Origin: Dermacoccus abyssi
GTDB lineage: Bacteria > Actinomycetota > Actinomycetes > Actinomycetales > Dermatophilaceae
DNA length: 64,000 nucleotides
Assembly: GCF_003515945.1 (NCBI RefSeq)
Contig: NZ_QWLM01000004.1
Location: 124,001 to 188,000, forward strand
Direction: 5' to 3'
The translations under genes and the position numbers were made by a program. Numbering within the stretch: position 1 is the stretch's first letter; the number at the start of each line of letters is the position of its first letter. Below the pieces are notes generated by a model that was not told where the DNA came from, made no database searches, and worked only from the letters and a program-made list of their open reading frames with translations. Of this stretch, positions 56,414-64,000 are shown one piece after another.

Positions 56414-57507
56414 TCATCGAGTGCCGACGAAACCCTTCACAACGTCGACGAGGCGGTCGTTGGCCTCCGGCTCCGCGATGGTGGCGCGCACGCCCTCCCC
56501 CGCGAACGGACGCACGACGAGTCCGGCGTCCTTCGCGACGCCGGCGAACTCCTCCGTGCGCTCGCCGAGCGGCAGCCAGACGAAGTTGGCCTGCGTGTCG
56601 GGGATGTTGAGGTCGGCTCGGCGAGCGCCTCGACGACGCGTCGGCGCTCGGCGACGAGGGCCTGCACGCGCTCCTCGAGTTCGTCGTACGCAGCGAGGCT
56701 GGCGACAGCCGCCTTCTGTGCCATGTCGTTGACGCCGAACGGCGTGGCCGCCTTGCGCAGGGCCTCGGTGATGCGCGGGCGCGCCACGGCGTAGCCGACG
56801 CGCAGCCCCGCCAGGCCGTAGGCCTTGGAGAACGTGCGCAGCACGACGGCGTTGGGGAACTCCCGGTAGAACGCGAGCGCGTCCGGAGCGTCGTCGGCCT
56901 CGACGAACTCGAGGTAGGCCTCGTCGAGAACGACGAGCAGATCCTTCGGAAGCTTCTCGATGAAGGCCCGAAGTTCGTCGGTACGAACGCTGGGGCCGGT
57001 GGGGTTGTTCGGGGTGCACACGATGAGCAGGCGGGTGCGATCGGTGACGGCGGCTGCCATGGCGTCGAGGTCGTGGCGGGAGTCGGCGTCGAGGGGCACC
57101 TGAACCGAGCGTGCACCGGTCAGCGCGGTGACGATGGGGTAGGCCTCGAACGAGCGCCACGCGTAGACGACCTCGTCACCCGGCTCGCACGTGATGGCGA
57201 TGAGCGCGGCGAGGATGCCGACCGATCCGGTGCCGAAGCTGACCTCGTCGTCACTGACACCGAGCTTTTGCGCGAGCGCGTGCGTGAGCTCCGAGGAGGC
57301 CATGTCGGGGTAGCGGTTCATCGTCGCCACGGCCTCGTGGACGGCCTCGACGACGGACGGCAGCGGCGGGTACGGGTTCTCGTTGCTCGAGATCTTGTAG
57401 ACGACCGTGTCCCCCTCAGCTGCGGCCGGTTTGCCGGGCTTGTAGCCGGGCACCGAGTCGAGCGTCGTACGCAGTCGGACGGGGGTGGCGAGGGTCTCGT
57501 CTGTCAT
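56414..57507 (-). pseudogene. hisC: Histidinol-phosphate aminotransferase family, one-base frameshift
   Basis: This PLP aminotransferase is readable from [13 protein letters not shown] to the lysine motif [21 protein letters not shown]. It then loses frame at about 56614-56620, where GAGCC should read GAGGCC. The next frame gives [20 protein letters not shown] and the C-terminus. Repaired length is 364 residues, normal for the HisC family. The enzyme makes histidinol phosphate, or in some relatives aromatic amino acids. TATGGT lies 7 bases before the ATG (leaderless). Error is more likely than loss, as all other parts are intact. Confidence 0.85.
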
Positions 57508-57646
57508 GGGCCCCACCATACGGTCGCACGAAGTCGGCTCGATCCGTTGCCATGCCCGGACCGCCGCTCTACCGTCGAAGAAGCTGCCGTCCGGCGGTGA
57601 GATCCCGACGGCTCGCCCCGCGAGCCGCCACGGAAGGGGAACGACG

Positions 57647-58426
57647 ATGGCGAGCACCTACACGGCACGACCCGGCCCGCCCTGCTGGTACGAACTGGGC
57701 ACCGACGACCTCGAGGCGGCGAGCGAGTTCTACGCTGCCGTCCTTGGTTGGCAGACGGCGAACGAAGGCGGCTCCGACTACGTCGTGGGCCTCGACGCCG
57801 ACGGCAACGGCGTGGCGGGCATGATGCGGCTCGCCGACCAGGAGGGGGAACCACCGCCGAACTGGGTCTTCTACCTTGAGGTTGCGGACGCCGACGCGTC
57901 GGCCCGAGCCGTCGCCGAAGCGGGCGGGGCGGTACTCATGGAGCCCAGCGACATTCCGGACACCGGCCGCTTCGCCGTCGTCGCCGACCCCCAAGGTGCC
58001 GTCTTCTCGATCATGGCCCCACGCCCGCCGGAGGAGCCGCCGAACTCGCGAGCGTTCGAACCCGAGCGCATCGGCCACGGCAGCTGGCACGAGTTGACGA
58101 CCACTGACCCGGAGGCCGCCGTGGCCTTTTACGCGTCGGTATTCGGCTGGAACACCGGCGAGAAGCTGGAGATGGGCGAATCGGGCGGGTATCAGATCGT
58201 CGAGATCGACGGCCAGGCTGCGGGAGGCATCATGCAGCTCGGTGGACGGGAGGGTCCGGCGTGGCTCAGCTACTTCACAGTGCCGAGCGTGGATGATGCC
58301 CTCGGCCGGGCTCGCTCGGCGGGTGGCCGGATCGTCACCGGACCGAACGAGGCTCCGGGCGGCATCCTCACCGCGGTGATCACCGATCCGCAGGGCGCTG
58401 GCTTCGGCATCTCGGGCGGTCGGTAA
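57647..58426 (+). CDS. Two-domain VOC (glyoxalase/dioxygenase superfamily) protein
   Basis: This 259-residue protein consists of two tandem VOC domains ([22 protein letters not shown] and [22 protein letters not shown] start the units). The two repeats are of the non-glyoxalase-I kind often annotated as 27-kDa antigen-like or bleomycin-resistance-like. The ligand is unknown. GAAGGGGA precedes the ATG. It stands alone, divergent from hisC. Confidence 0.88.
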   Translation: MASTYTARPGPPCWYELGTDDLEAASEFYAAVLGWQTANEGGSDYVVGLDADGNGVAGMMRLADQEGEPPPNWVFYLEVADADASARAVAEAGGAVLMEPSDIPDTGRFAVVADPQGAVFSIMAPRPPEEPPNSRAFEPERIGHGSWHELTTTDPEAAVAFYASVFGWNTGEKLEMGESGGYQIVEIDGQAAGGIMQLGGREGPAWLSYFTVPSVDDALGRARSAGGRIVTGPNEAPGGILTAVITDPQGAGFGISGGR

Positions 58427-58496
58427 CCGACGCACGGCGACGGCGATTCAGGGGTCCTCCCACCTGCGACACAGCCACCGGGGTCACACTGGAGAC

Positions 58497-58958
58497 ATGC
58501 GCACTCTGCTCAAGATCGCCATCAACGGCCTCGCACTCTGGGCCGCCGCAGCGCTCGTCGAGGGCATCACGCTGGCCGACGGCGCGAGTACGACGACCTC
58601 GAAGGTGCTCACCATCGCCGTCGTCGCGGCGGTCTTCGGCCTCGTCAACGCCGTCGTCCGGCCCGTCGCTAAGTTCTTCGGTTTCCCGTTCCTCATCGTG
58701 ACGCTCGGGCTGTTCATCTTCGTCATCAACGCGGCCATGCTGGCCTTGACGTCGTGGCTCGCGGGAGTGTTCGGTCTCGACTTCCACGTCGACCAGTTCT
58801 GGCCGACGGCAGTGCTCGGCGCCCTCGTCGTGACGTTCGTGTCGTGGGTGCTGGGCCTCTTCTTCGACACCGACGACGACACCCGCCGTCCTGCGCCGCG
58901 CGGCTACGACCGCCGCGGCCCGGGTCGCCCGGGCGGGCCGACGATGTCGCGTTACTGA
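58497..58958 (+). CDS. Small four-helix membrane protein, phage-holin-like family
   Basis: This 153-residue protein has four hydrophobic helices (LLKIAINGLALWAAAALV, VLTIAVVAAVFGLVNAVV, FPFLIVTLGLFIFVINAAML, VLGALVVTFVSWVLGLFF). The signature around VNAVVRPVAKFFGFPF belongs to the chromosomal 'mycobacterial four-TMS holin-like' group. The name does not imply a phage; no phage genes are nearby. A Pro/Gly/Arg-rich tail is cytoplasmic. Confidence 0.85.
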   Translation: MRTLLKIAINGLALWAAAALVEGITLADGASTTTSKVLTIAVVAAVFGLVNAVVRPVAKFFGFPFLIVTLGLFIFVINAAMLALTSWLAGVFGLDFHVDQFWPTAVLGALVVTFVSWVLGLFFDTDDDTRRPAPRGYDRRGPGRPGGPTMSRY

Positions 58959-58965
58959 GCCCCGA

Positions 58966-59565
58966 TCACGCCCAGTCGGGCGCTTCGCCGTTCTCGAGGT
59001 AGACGCCGAAGCGTCCGGCGTCGGCGGCCGCGACCGCCTGGCGGATCACCTTGGCCGTGTACGCCGCGACGTGGTCGTCGAGGTCGCCGGGCGCCACGTG
59101 GTGGATGCCGGCGATCTCCTTGCGCTGCAGGGTGAAGTCGTCACTCGAGCGGTCGAGCGTGGCCTCGAAGACGTAGAGCATCGCGTCGTCCCAGCCGCGC
59201 CACGGCGGCAGCCACGACACGACGCGCAGCCCGGTGAGGGTGGCCTTGACGCCGAGTTCCTCGTCGAGTTCGCGCACCACCGCGTGTGCGGGCGACTCGT
59301 GGGGGTCGACAACGCCGCCGGGCAGATCCCAGAAGCGCTTGTACGAGAGCTCGCACAGCATGACGCCGCCCGCTTCGTCGCGCACGAGTGCCTGCGCGAT
59401 GGTGCGGGTCTTGGGCAGCTTCGTGTTGAGGTAGACGGCCGCCTTGGAGACGGTGTTCTCGTCGGGCAACTCCTCGGCCGAGGCCTCGGCCACCGTCGCC
59501 TCGCGCAGTTCGGCGGCCACCTTGGCCTTGATCTCGCGCTCCTGCTCGTGCGTCTGGTCGCTCAT
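58966..59565 (-). CDS. Nudix hydrolase
   Basis: This 199-residue protein has the Nudix box as GGVVDPHESPAHAVVRELDEELG, placed near residue 90 and matching GX5EX7REUXEEXGU with the usual spacing apart from small changes. It cleaves nucleoside diphosphate-linked compounds, substrate unknown. An acidic N-terminal extension of about 50 residues precedes the domain. The start overlaps the upstream stop (TGATG), so it is coupled to the DivIVA-like gene. Confidence 0.85.
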   Translation of the reverse strand: MSDQTHEQEREIKAKVAAELREATVAEASAEELPDENTVSKAAVYLNTKLPKTRTIAQALVRDEAGGVMLCELSYKRFWDLPGGVVDPHESPAHAVVRELDEELGVKATLTGLRVVSWLPPWRGWDDAMLYVFEATLDRSSDDFTLQRKEIAGIHHVAPGDLDDHVAAYTAKVIRQAVAAADAGRFGVYLENGEAPDWA

Positions 59566-60146
59566 CAGCCCTCCGGTTGCATGTGGGCGATCTCGTCGAG
59601 GAAGTCGTCGACCTCTTTGGGGTCGTACCCTCGGCGCAGCCCCGCCGAGTCGAACCGCGCGTACTGCGGATCGGGCAGTTCGACGCCACGGCGCATCGCG
59701 ATGACGACCGAGTCGAGGTAGTCGTCGACGTCGTGTTCGTCGTAGCTCGTCGAGGCGCGCCCGACGAGGGTGAACTTCTTCTCGCGCACGAGGTCCATCT
59801 GCTCGTGCGTCCAGCGCAGCGTCGTGTCGTCGTCCCGTGTCGTCAGCGCGGCGATCTCGGCGTCGCGCTCGCGGCGCGCCACCTCGTCGGGGTGCTCGAC
59901 GACGGTGGTGGCCGACCACACCGACATGAGGGTGAGGAAGCCCGCGACCTGCGTCGGGGAGACACCGCCGCGGGGTGCGCGCCGCAGCGCCATGGCGTCG
60001 AGGTCGGGCAACGGCTTGGCCTTGCGCATCGCCGTCAGGGCGCGCACGCGCAGGCGTTCGACGTCGTCCGCGTGGTACCCGCCGGCGGCGACCGACGCGA
60101 ACCTCGCGGACTCGACGACGGCGATCTGCTCAGGACTCCACGACAT
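59565..60146 (-). CDS. Duplicated DivIVA-domain-like protein
   Basis: This 193-residue cytoplasmic protein is built of two similar halves. Residues 2-75 (WSPEQIAVVESARFASVAAG, ending in a GGVSPTQVAGFL unit) and 111-186 (WTHEQMDLVREKKFTLVGRA, ending in a RRGYDPKEVDDFL unit) align. Each half holds two DivIVA-type membrane-targeting motifs, best seen as RFDSAGLRRGYDPKEVDDFL. The coiled-coil tail of true DivIVA/Wag31 is absent. It may bind polar or curved membrane or a division protein; this is inference. The downstream Nudix gene is coupled by TGATG. Confidence 0.6.
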   Translation of the reverse strand: MSWSPEQIAVVESARFASVAAGGYHADDVERLRVRALTAMRKAKPLPDLDAMALRRAPRGGVSPTQVAGFLTLMSVWSATTVVEHPDEVARRERDAEIAALTTRDDDTTLRWTHEQMDLVREKKFTLVGRASTSYDEHDVDDYLDSVVIAMRRGVELPDPQYARFDSAGLRRGYDPKEVDDFLDEIAHMQPEG

Positions 60147-60183
60147 GACTCCACCTTTTCACGAGGCGGCGGCCGCTCGCGCG

Positions 60184-61149
60184 TCAGAGCGTGAGGACGA
60201 GCTTGCCCTCGGCGCGGCGCTCCTCCATCTCGGCGATGGCCTCGCCGGCTTTCTCGAGCGGACGCACGGGGCCGAGCACCGGCTTGAGCGCGCCGCTCGC
60301 GACGAGGGGCTCGATGGCCTTCCACTGCTCGGGCACCGTCTCGGGCCGGGGCATCCAGAACGCACCCCAGCCGACGCCGACGACGTCGATGTTGTTGAGT
60401 AGCAGGCGGTTGACCTTGACCTCGGGGATCGAGCCGCCGGTGAAGCCGAGCACGAGCATGCGGCCCTCGACGCCGAGGCTGCGCAGGGAGTCGGTGAAGC
60501 GGTCGCCGCCGACCGGGTCGACGACGATGTCGACGCCGCGGCCCTCGGTGATTTCCATGACGGCGTCCTTGAAACCCTCCGGCGCGATGGCGTGGTCGGC
60601 GCCCGCAGCCGTCGCGATCTCGCGCTTGGCTTCGCTCGACGCGACGGCGACGACCTTGGCCCCGCGCGCCTTCGCGTGCTGGATCGCCGCGATGCCGATG
60701 CCGCCGGCGGCTCCGTGGACGAGCACGGTCTCCCCCTCGGCGAGGCGGCCGCGTCGATCGAGCGCGAACTGCACGGTGAGGTAGTTCATCGGCAGGGCCG
60801 CGCCCTCCTCGAAGGAGACGCCGTCGGGCAGCGCGAAGACGAACGGCGCGGGCACGGCCACGCGCTCGGCGAGGCCACCGAAGCCGGGGAACGCGACCAC
60901 GCGGTCGCCCTCACTGAACCCCGAACCGTCCGGGGCACTGACGACGACGCCCGCCACCTCGGAACCGAGGACGAAGGGCGGCTCGGGCTTCATCTGGTAG
61001 AGCCCGCGCGTCAGCAGCGAGTCGGGGTAGCACAGGCCCGCGGCCCGCACCTCGACGAGAACGTCGCCCTTGCCCGGGGTGGGCTCGGCGATGTCGTTGA
61101 TCTCGACGGCCGACGGGCCGTCGAGCGTGGTGACCTGTACTGCGCGCAT
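60184..61149 (-). CDS. NADPH:quinone oxidoreductase / MDR-type reductase
   Basis: This 321-residue protein of the zinc-independent medium-chain reductase group has an N-terminal GroES-like domain (PTPGKGDVLVEVRAAGLCYPD) and a nucleotide-binding motif VLVHGAAGGIGIAAIQHAKA. Catalytic zinc ligands are not in the usual places, fitting quinone oxidoreductase-type enzymes. It lies 40 bases after the TetR gene on the same strand, so it may be in that operon. Confidence 0.9.
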   Translation of the reverse strand: MRAVQVTTLDGPSAVEINDIAEPTPGKGDVLVEVRAAGLCYPDSLLTRGLYQMKPEPPFVLGSEVAGVVVSAPDGSGFSEGDRVVAFPGFGGLAERVAVPAPFVFALPDGVSFEEGAALPMNYLTVQFALDRRGRLAEGETVLVHGAAGGIGIAAIQHAKARGAKVVAVASSEAKREIATAAGADHAIAPEGFKDAVMEITEGRGVDIVVDPVGGDRFTDSLRSLGVEGRMLVLGFTGGSIPEVKVNRLLLNNIDVVGVGWGAFWMPRPETVPEQWKAIEPLVASGALKPVLGPVRPLEKAGEAIAEMEERRAEGKLVLTL

Positions 61150-61189
61150 CGTTCTTCTCCTTGGTGCGGTTCGTCGGGTGTCGAGTGGT

Positions 61190-61843
61190 TCAGGCGGTGG
61201 GGTTCTCGCCCCACGGCAAGGGGGTGATGCGGCTCACCGCGAGCAGGGCGCCGAGCGCGGCCTCGCAGTGCTCGACGAGTTCGTCACGGCCGGGGCGTTC
61301 GCCCTCGGCCTCGCCGCTCGTCCACGACAGGGCCAGGTCTTCGACGTAGGCGAGCCAGCCGCGGATCGTGACAGGACTGGCGCTCACGCCGTCGTCGGCA
61401 AGGGCGTCGAGGACGAAGTCGGTGACGCGACCGCGCCACGTGTCCGCGGCCTCCGCGCCGCCGAAGTCGCTGAGGTTGCCGCGCACGAGGGCGATGTAGA
61501 TCTCGCGTCGTCGCGCGATGCGTGCGATGTAGCGGGTGATGACCTGGCGCAGCGCTTCACGCCCGGTGGCGTCGGCGTCCGGTTGCACCGTGTGAACGAC
61601 CCGGCGCCCGGCGGCGCGCACGACAGCCTCGTAGTACGCGGCCTTCGTCGGGAAGTAGTGGAAGAGCAGGGCGCGCGAGATGCCGGCCTCGGCGGCGACC
61701 TCGTCGAGCGAGACCTCCTGGATGGGGCGGTACGCCAGCTTCTTGAGGCCGATGATGACGAGTTGCTTGCTGCGCTCGTCCTTCGTCAGGCGTACCCGCT
61801 TGGTCGGGGCGGTGGAAATCTTCTCGCTCACTCTATTGAGCAT
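61190..61843 (-). CDS. TetR family transcriptional regulator
   Basis: This 217-residue repressor has an HTH at residues 22-66 (EVSLDEVAAEAGISRALLFHYFPTKAAYYEAV in order, read as helix 2-helix 3-wing) and a C-terminal ligand domain. It is divergent from the acyl-CoA dehydrogenase, with a 29-bp palindrome over its own start codon. Its ligand may be an acyl-CoA, by analogy with TetR regulators beside beta-oxidation genes; that is inference. The GTG 12 bases downstream of the ATG is an alternative start that would leave the operator outside the gene. Confidence 0.9.
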   Translation of the reverse strand: MLNRVSEKISTAPTKRVRLTKDERSKQLVIIGLKKLAYRPIQEVSLDEVAAEAGISRALLFHYFPTKAAYYEAVVRAAGRRVVHTVQPDADATGREALRQVITRYIARIARRREIYIALVRGNLSDFGGAEAADTWRGRVTDFVLDALADDGVSASPVTIRGWLAYVEDLALSWTSGEAEGERPGRDELVEHCEAALGALLAVSRITPLPWGENPTA

Positions 61844-61857
61844 TGCTCAATAGAGTG
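61829..61857. promoter_or_regulatory. TetR operator over the fadE promoter
   Basis: Perfect 13-base arms CACTCTATTGAGC (61829-61841) and GCTCAATAGAGTG (61845-61857) enclose ATT. The site spans the -35 (TTGAGC, 61836-61841) of the downstream gene, whose -10 is TACAGT at 61860-61865, 6 bases before the ATG (leaderless). Confidence 0.75.
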
Positions 61858-61871
61858 ACTACAGTCAAGAC

Positions 61872-63149
61872 ATGGATCTCACCGTCTCCCCCCGCGCCCA
61901 GGAACTCGCCGACGAGGTGGACGCCTTCGTCCGCGAGCGCATCGAACCCGCTGAAGAAGAGATTCAGCACTACTACGCCGAGCTTCGCTCCAAGGGCGAG
62001 AACTCGTTCGTCGTTCACCCGAAGATCGAGGAGCTCAAGGCCGAGGCGCGCGAAGCGGGCCTGTGGAACCTGTTCCTGCCCGAGGGCGAGGGCGACGAGT
62101 GGGCCGAGCGTTTCGGCACGCGCGGCGGCAAGGGCCTGTCGAACATCGACTATGCCGCCATCGCGGAGAAGACCGGCCGCACGCCGCTCTCGCCGATGAT
62201 CTTCAACTGCAACGCCCCCGACACCGGCAACATGGAGGTGCTGCTCAAGTACGGCACCAGGGAGCAGCAGGAGGAGTGGCTCGTGCCGCTGCTCGAGGGC
62301 AAGATCCGCTCGGCGTTCCTCATGACGGAGCCGGCGGTCGCCTCCTCGGACGCCACGAACATGGACGCGCGGGCCGTCATCGACGGCGACGAGGTCGTCA
62401 TCAACGGTCGCAAGTGGTGGAGCTCGGGCGCCGCGCACCCCGACTGCAAGGTCTTCGTCTTCATGGGCCTGAGCGACCCCGACGCCGACCGTCACGCGCG
62501 TCACTCGATGATCCTCGTTCCGGCCGACGCACCCGGCGTCACGATCAAGCGCGCGCTGCCCGTCATGGGTCAGCTCGACGAGCCTCTCGGACACTGCGAG
62601 GTCCTCCTCGAGGACGTTCGCGTGCCCGTCTCGAACATCCTCGCCGGCCCCGGCAAGGCGTTCGCCATCGCGCAGGGACGCCTCGGCCCGGGCCGTATCC
62701 ACCACTGCATGCGCCTGCTCGGCCTCGCCGAGATGGCTCTCGAGCGGGCGTGCACACGCGGCACGGAGCGCGTCGCGTTCGGCAAGCCGCTCATGCTGCT
62801 CGGCGGCAACCGCGAGCGCCTGGCCAAGGCCCGCATCCAGATCGACATGGCGCGTCTGCTCGTGCAGCAGGCCGCGTGGAAGCTCGACAACGGCGGCACG
62901 CAGGCCGCGCGCGTCGACGTCAGCGCGATCAAGGCGATCGTGCCGAGCATCGCGTGCGACGTCATCGACTTCGCCATCCAGATCCACGGCGGTGGCGGCA
63001 TGTCCGACGACTTCCCGCTGACGAGCGCCTACGCCACCGCGCGATCGCTGCGTCTGGCCGACGGTCCGGACGAGGTGCACCTGGGCATGGTCGCCCGCGA
63101 GGAGCTGAAGCCCTACCTCGCCGCCACCTCCGGGGGTGCAGGGAAGTGA
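61872..63149 (+). CDS. Acyl-CoA dehydrogenase
   Basis: This 425-residue enzyme of the classical acyl-CoA dehydrogenase family oxidises acyl-CoA with FAD. It has AFLMTEPAVASSDATNMDA, the segment RKWWSSGAAHPDCKVFVFMG, and GGGGMSDDFPLTSAYATARSLR at the C-terminus. The start follows the leaderless promoter at 61860-61865. It is coupled to the next gene by GTGA. In mammals the same phosphotransferase-dehydrogenase pair exists as ACAD10/ACAD11. Confidence 0.93.
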   Translation: MDLTVSPRAQELADEVDAFVRERIEPAEEEIQHYYAELRSKGENSFVVHPKIEELKAEAREAGLWNLFLPEGEGDEWAERFGTRGGKGLSNIDYAAIAEKTGRTPLSPMIFNCNAPDTGNMEVLLKYGTREQQEEWLVPLLEGKIRSAFLMTEPAVASSDATNMDARAVIDGDEVVINGRKWWSSGAAHPDCKVFVFMGLSDPDADRHARHSMILVPADAPGVTIKRALPVMGQLDEPLGHCEVLLEDVRVPVSNILAGPGKAFAIAQGRLGPGRIHHCMRLLGLAEMALERACTRGTERVAFGKPLMLLGGNRERLAKARIQIDMARLLVQQAAWKLDNGGTQAARVDVSAIKAIVPSIACDVIDFAIQIHGGGGMSDDFPLTSAYATARSLRLADGPDEVHLGMVAREELKPYLAATSGGAGK

Positions 63150-64000
63150 CGACGCTCGACGACGTCGAGGCCAACGCGGGAGCGATGCGCGAGGAGGACG
63201 CGTTCGACGTGGCCGCCGTCGCGCAGTGGCTGCGCGAGAACGCGCACCCCGAAGCCGACACGAGCGCTCTCGACGGCACGCCGGAGGTGCGACAGTTCAC
63301 GGGCGGGGCGAGCAACCTCACCTACCTCCTGCGCTACCCGGAGCGCGACCTCATCCTGCGACGCCCGCCCTCGGGCACCAAGGCCAAGGGTGCACATGAC
63401 ATGCGCCGCGAGCACGACATCCAGCGCGCACTCGCGCCGCACTTTCCCGCCGTCGCCCCGATGGTGGCGTTCTGTGACGACGAGTCGGTCATCGGCAGTG
63501 ACTTCTACGTCATGGGGCGCCTCGACGGCATCATCCTGCGTCAGGAGATCCCGCCGGAGATGGGCCTCGACGAGGCCGGGGTGCGCAGGCTGTGCGAGAC
63601 GGCGATCGACGAGCTCATCGCGTTGCACTCGGTCGACGTGAAGGCCGCGGGGCTGGAGTCGTTCGGCAAGGGCGAGGGCTACGTGCGTCGTCAGGTCGAG
63701 GGGTGGTCCGCGCGCTACCGCAAGGCCCGCACTCACGGCGAGGAGCACGGCACCGGCTCGTTCGAGACGGTCATGGCGTGGCTCGACGAGCACCAGCCGC
63801 GGGACGTCGCGAACTGCCTCATCCACAACGACTACCGCTTCGACAACTTCGTGCTCGACAAGGACGACCCGACGCGCATCCTGGGCATCCTCGACTGGGA
63901 GATGGCAACCCTCGGCGATCCGCTCATGGATCTCGGCGGGGCCCTCGCCTACTGGGTGCAGGCCGACGACGACGAATTCATGCGCGGCTCACGCCGTCAG
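63146..64000 (+). CDS. Phosphotransferase (APH-fold), ACAD10/11-like, cut by window end
   Basis: 285 codons are seen and the gene runs off the right edge. The fold is the aminoglycoside-phosphotransferase kind: ATP loop region QFTGGASNLTYLL, catalytic CLIHNDYRFDNFVLD (Asp/Asn) and metal-binding ILGILDWEMATLGDP. Adjacent to an acyl-CoA dehydrogenase, it resembles the kinase domain of ACAD10/ACAD11, which phosphorylates 4-hydroxyacyl-CoA before elimination to an enoyl-CoA; the substrate here is not proven. GTG overlaps the upstream stop (GTGA). Confidence 0.88.
   Translation, partial: MTTLDDVEANAGAMREEDAFDVAAVAQWLRENAHPEADTSALDGTPEVRQFTGGASNLTYLLRYPERDLILRRPPSGTKAKGAHDMRREHDIQRALAPHFPAVAPMVAFCDDESVIGSDFYVMGRLDGIILRQEIPPEMGLDEAGVRRLCETAIDELIALHSVDVKAAGLESFGKGEGYVRRQVEGWSARYRKARTHGEEHGTGSFETVMAWLDEHQPRDVANCLIHNDYRFDNFVLDKDDPTRILGILDWEMATLGDPLMDLGGALAYWVQADDDEFMRGSRRQ

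Noticed and set aside
58497-58958. Phage holin as a sign of a prophage
   Set aside because: The protein is of the chromosomal four-helix group and has no phage genes around it.

Overview
The window is high-GC DNA with dense, short-spaced genes. It carries an Rv0338c/EtfD-type electron-transfer protein, mycobacterial-type FprA, LCP protein, two-component pair and YtxH-like protein, and many apparently leaderless starts. Together these point to an actinobacterium, most likely of the order Micrococcales; a Dermacoccus/Dermatophilus-like relative is my guess, not something the sequence proves. No insertion sequence, prophage, CRISPR array, rRNA or replication origin was seen.

Layout. 1-2.9 kb: end of a nucleoside-kinase-like gene, an ECF sigma factor with a coupled S/T/P-rich membrane protein, and an orphan ParA-like ATPase. 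3-7.3 kb: glycerol use (glpF-glpK divergent from glpD). 7.3-11.6 kb: a membrane protein, a two-component system whose regulator is frameshifted, and a GtrA protein. 11.6-19.7 kb: two tRNA-Ser genes, each followed by the same double-hairpin element, around an LCP protein, cold-shock protein, ABC exporter/MarR pair, a broken MFS pump, GNAT, YtxH-like protein and HU. 19.7-25.3 kb: fprA, cysE-cysK and etfD. 25.5-27.7 kb: a three-gene overlapping cassette ending in a lipase-like protein with a type VII-secretion-like front. 27.6-32.5 kb: alpha/beta hydrolase, dcd, tRNA-Gly, Fur-family repressor, acyl-CoA dehydrogenase, GNAT.

32.5-37.1 kb: secreted cell-wall hydrolases (M15, two NlpC/P60-type) plus a lipoprotein. 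37.2-41.0 kb: pta-ackA and aroQ. 41.1-47.4 kb: SnoaL-like protein, thioredoxin-NHL fusion, an AbiEi-like/DUF559 gene flanked by two related hairpins, a nitrilase-family amidase and a CopD/CtaG membrane protein. 47.5-52.4 kb: MarR plus a multidrug pump, a Trp-Pro-repeat membrane protein and a TrkH/KtrB potassium channel. 52.5-57.5 kb: 2-oxoacid dehydrogenase E1alpha-E1beta-E2 and hisC. 57.6-64 kb: VOC protein, small membrane protein, Nudix plus duplicated DivIVA-like protein, quinone oxidoreductase, TetR, acyl-CoA dehydrogenase and a phosphotransferase cut by the window end.

The genes describe an aerobic heterotroph using glycerol, acetate, 2-oxoacids and fatty acyl-CoA. Two acyl-CoA dehydrogenases in the window would feed electrons through ETF to EtfD. 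etfD and one dehydrogenase gene share a TTAC-N6-GTAR palindrome upstream.

A caveat on quality: seven one-base deletions break six otherwise well-conserved genes, all next to short G/C runs. All are minus-one and look more like sequencing or assembly errors than real decay. The most unusual signals are the tRNA-Ser double-hairpin element (two copies with covarying stems and constant loops), the paired hairpins around the DUF559 gene, and the lipase cassette.
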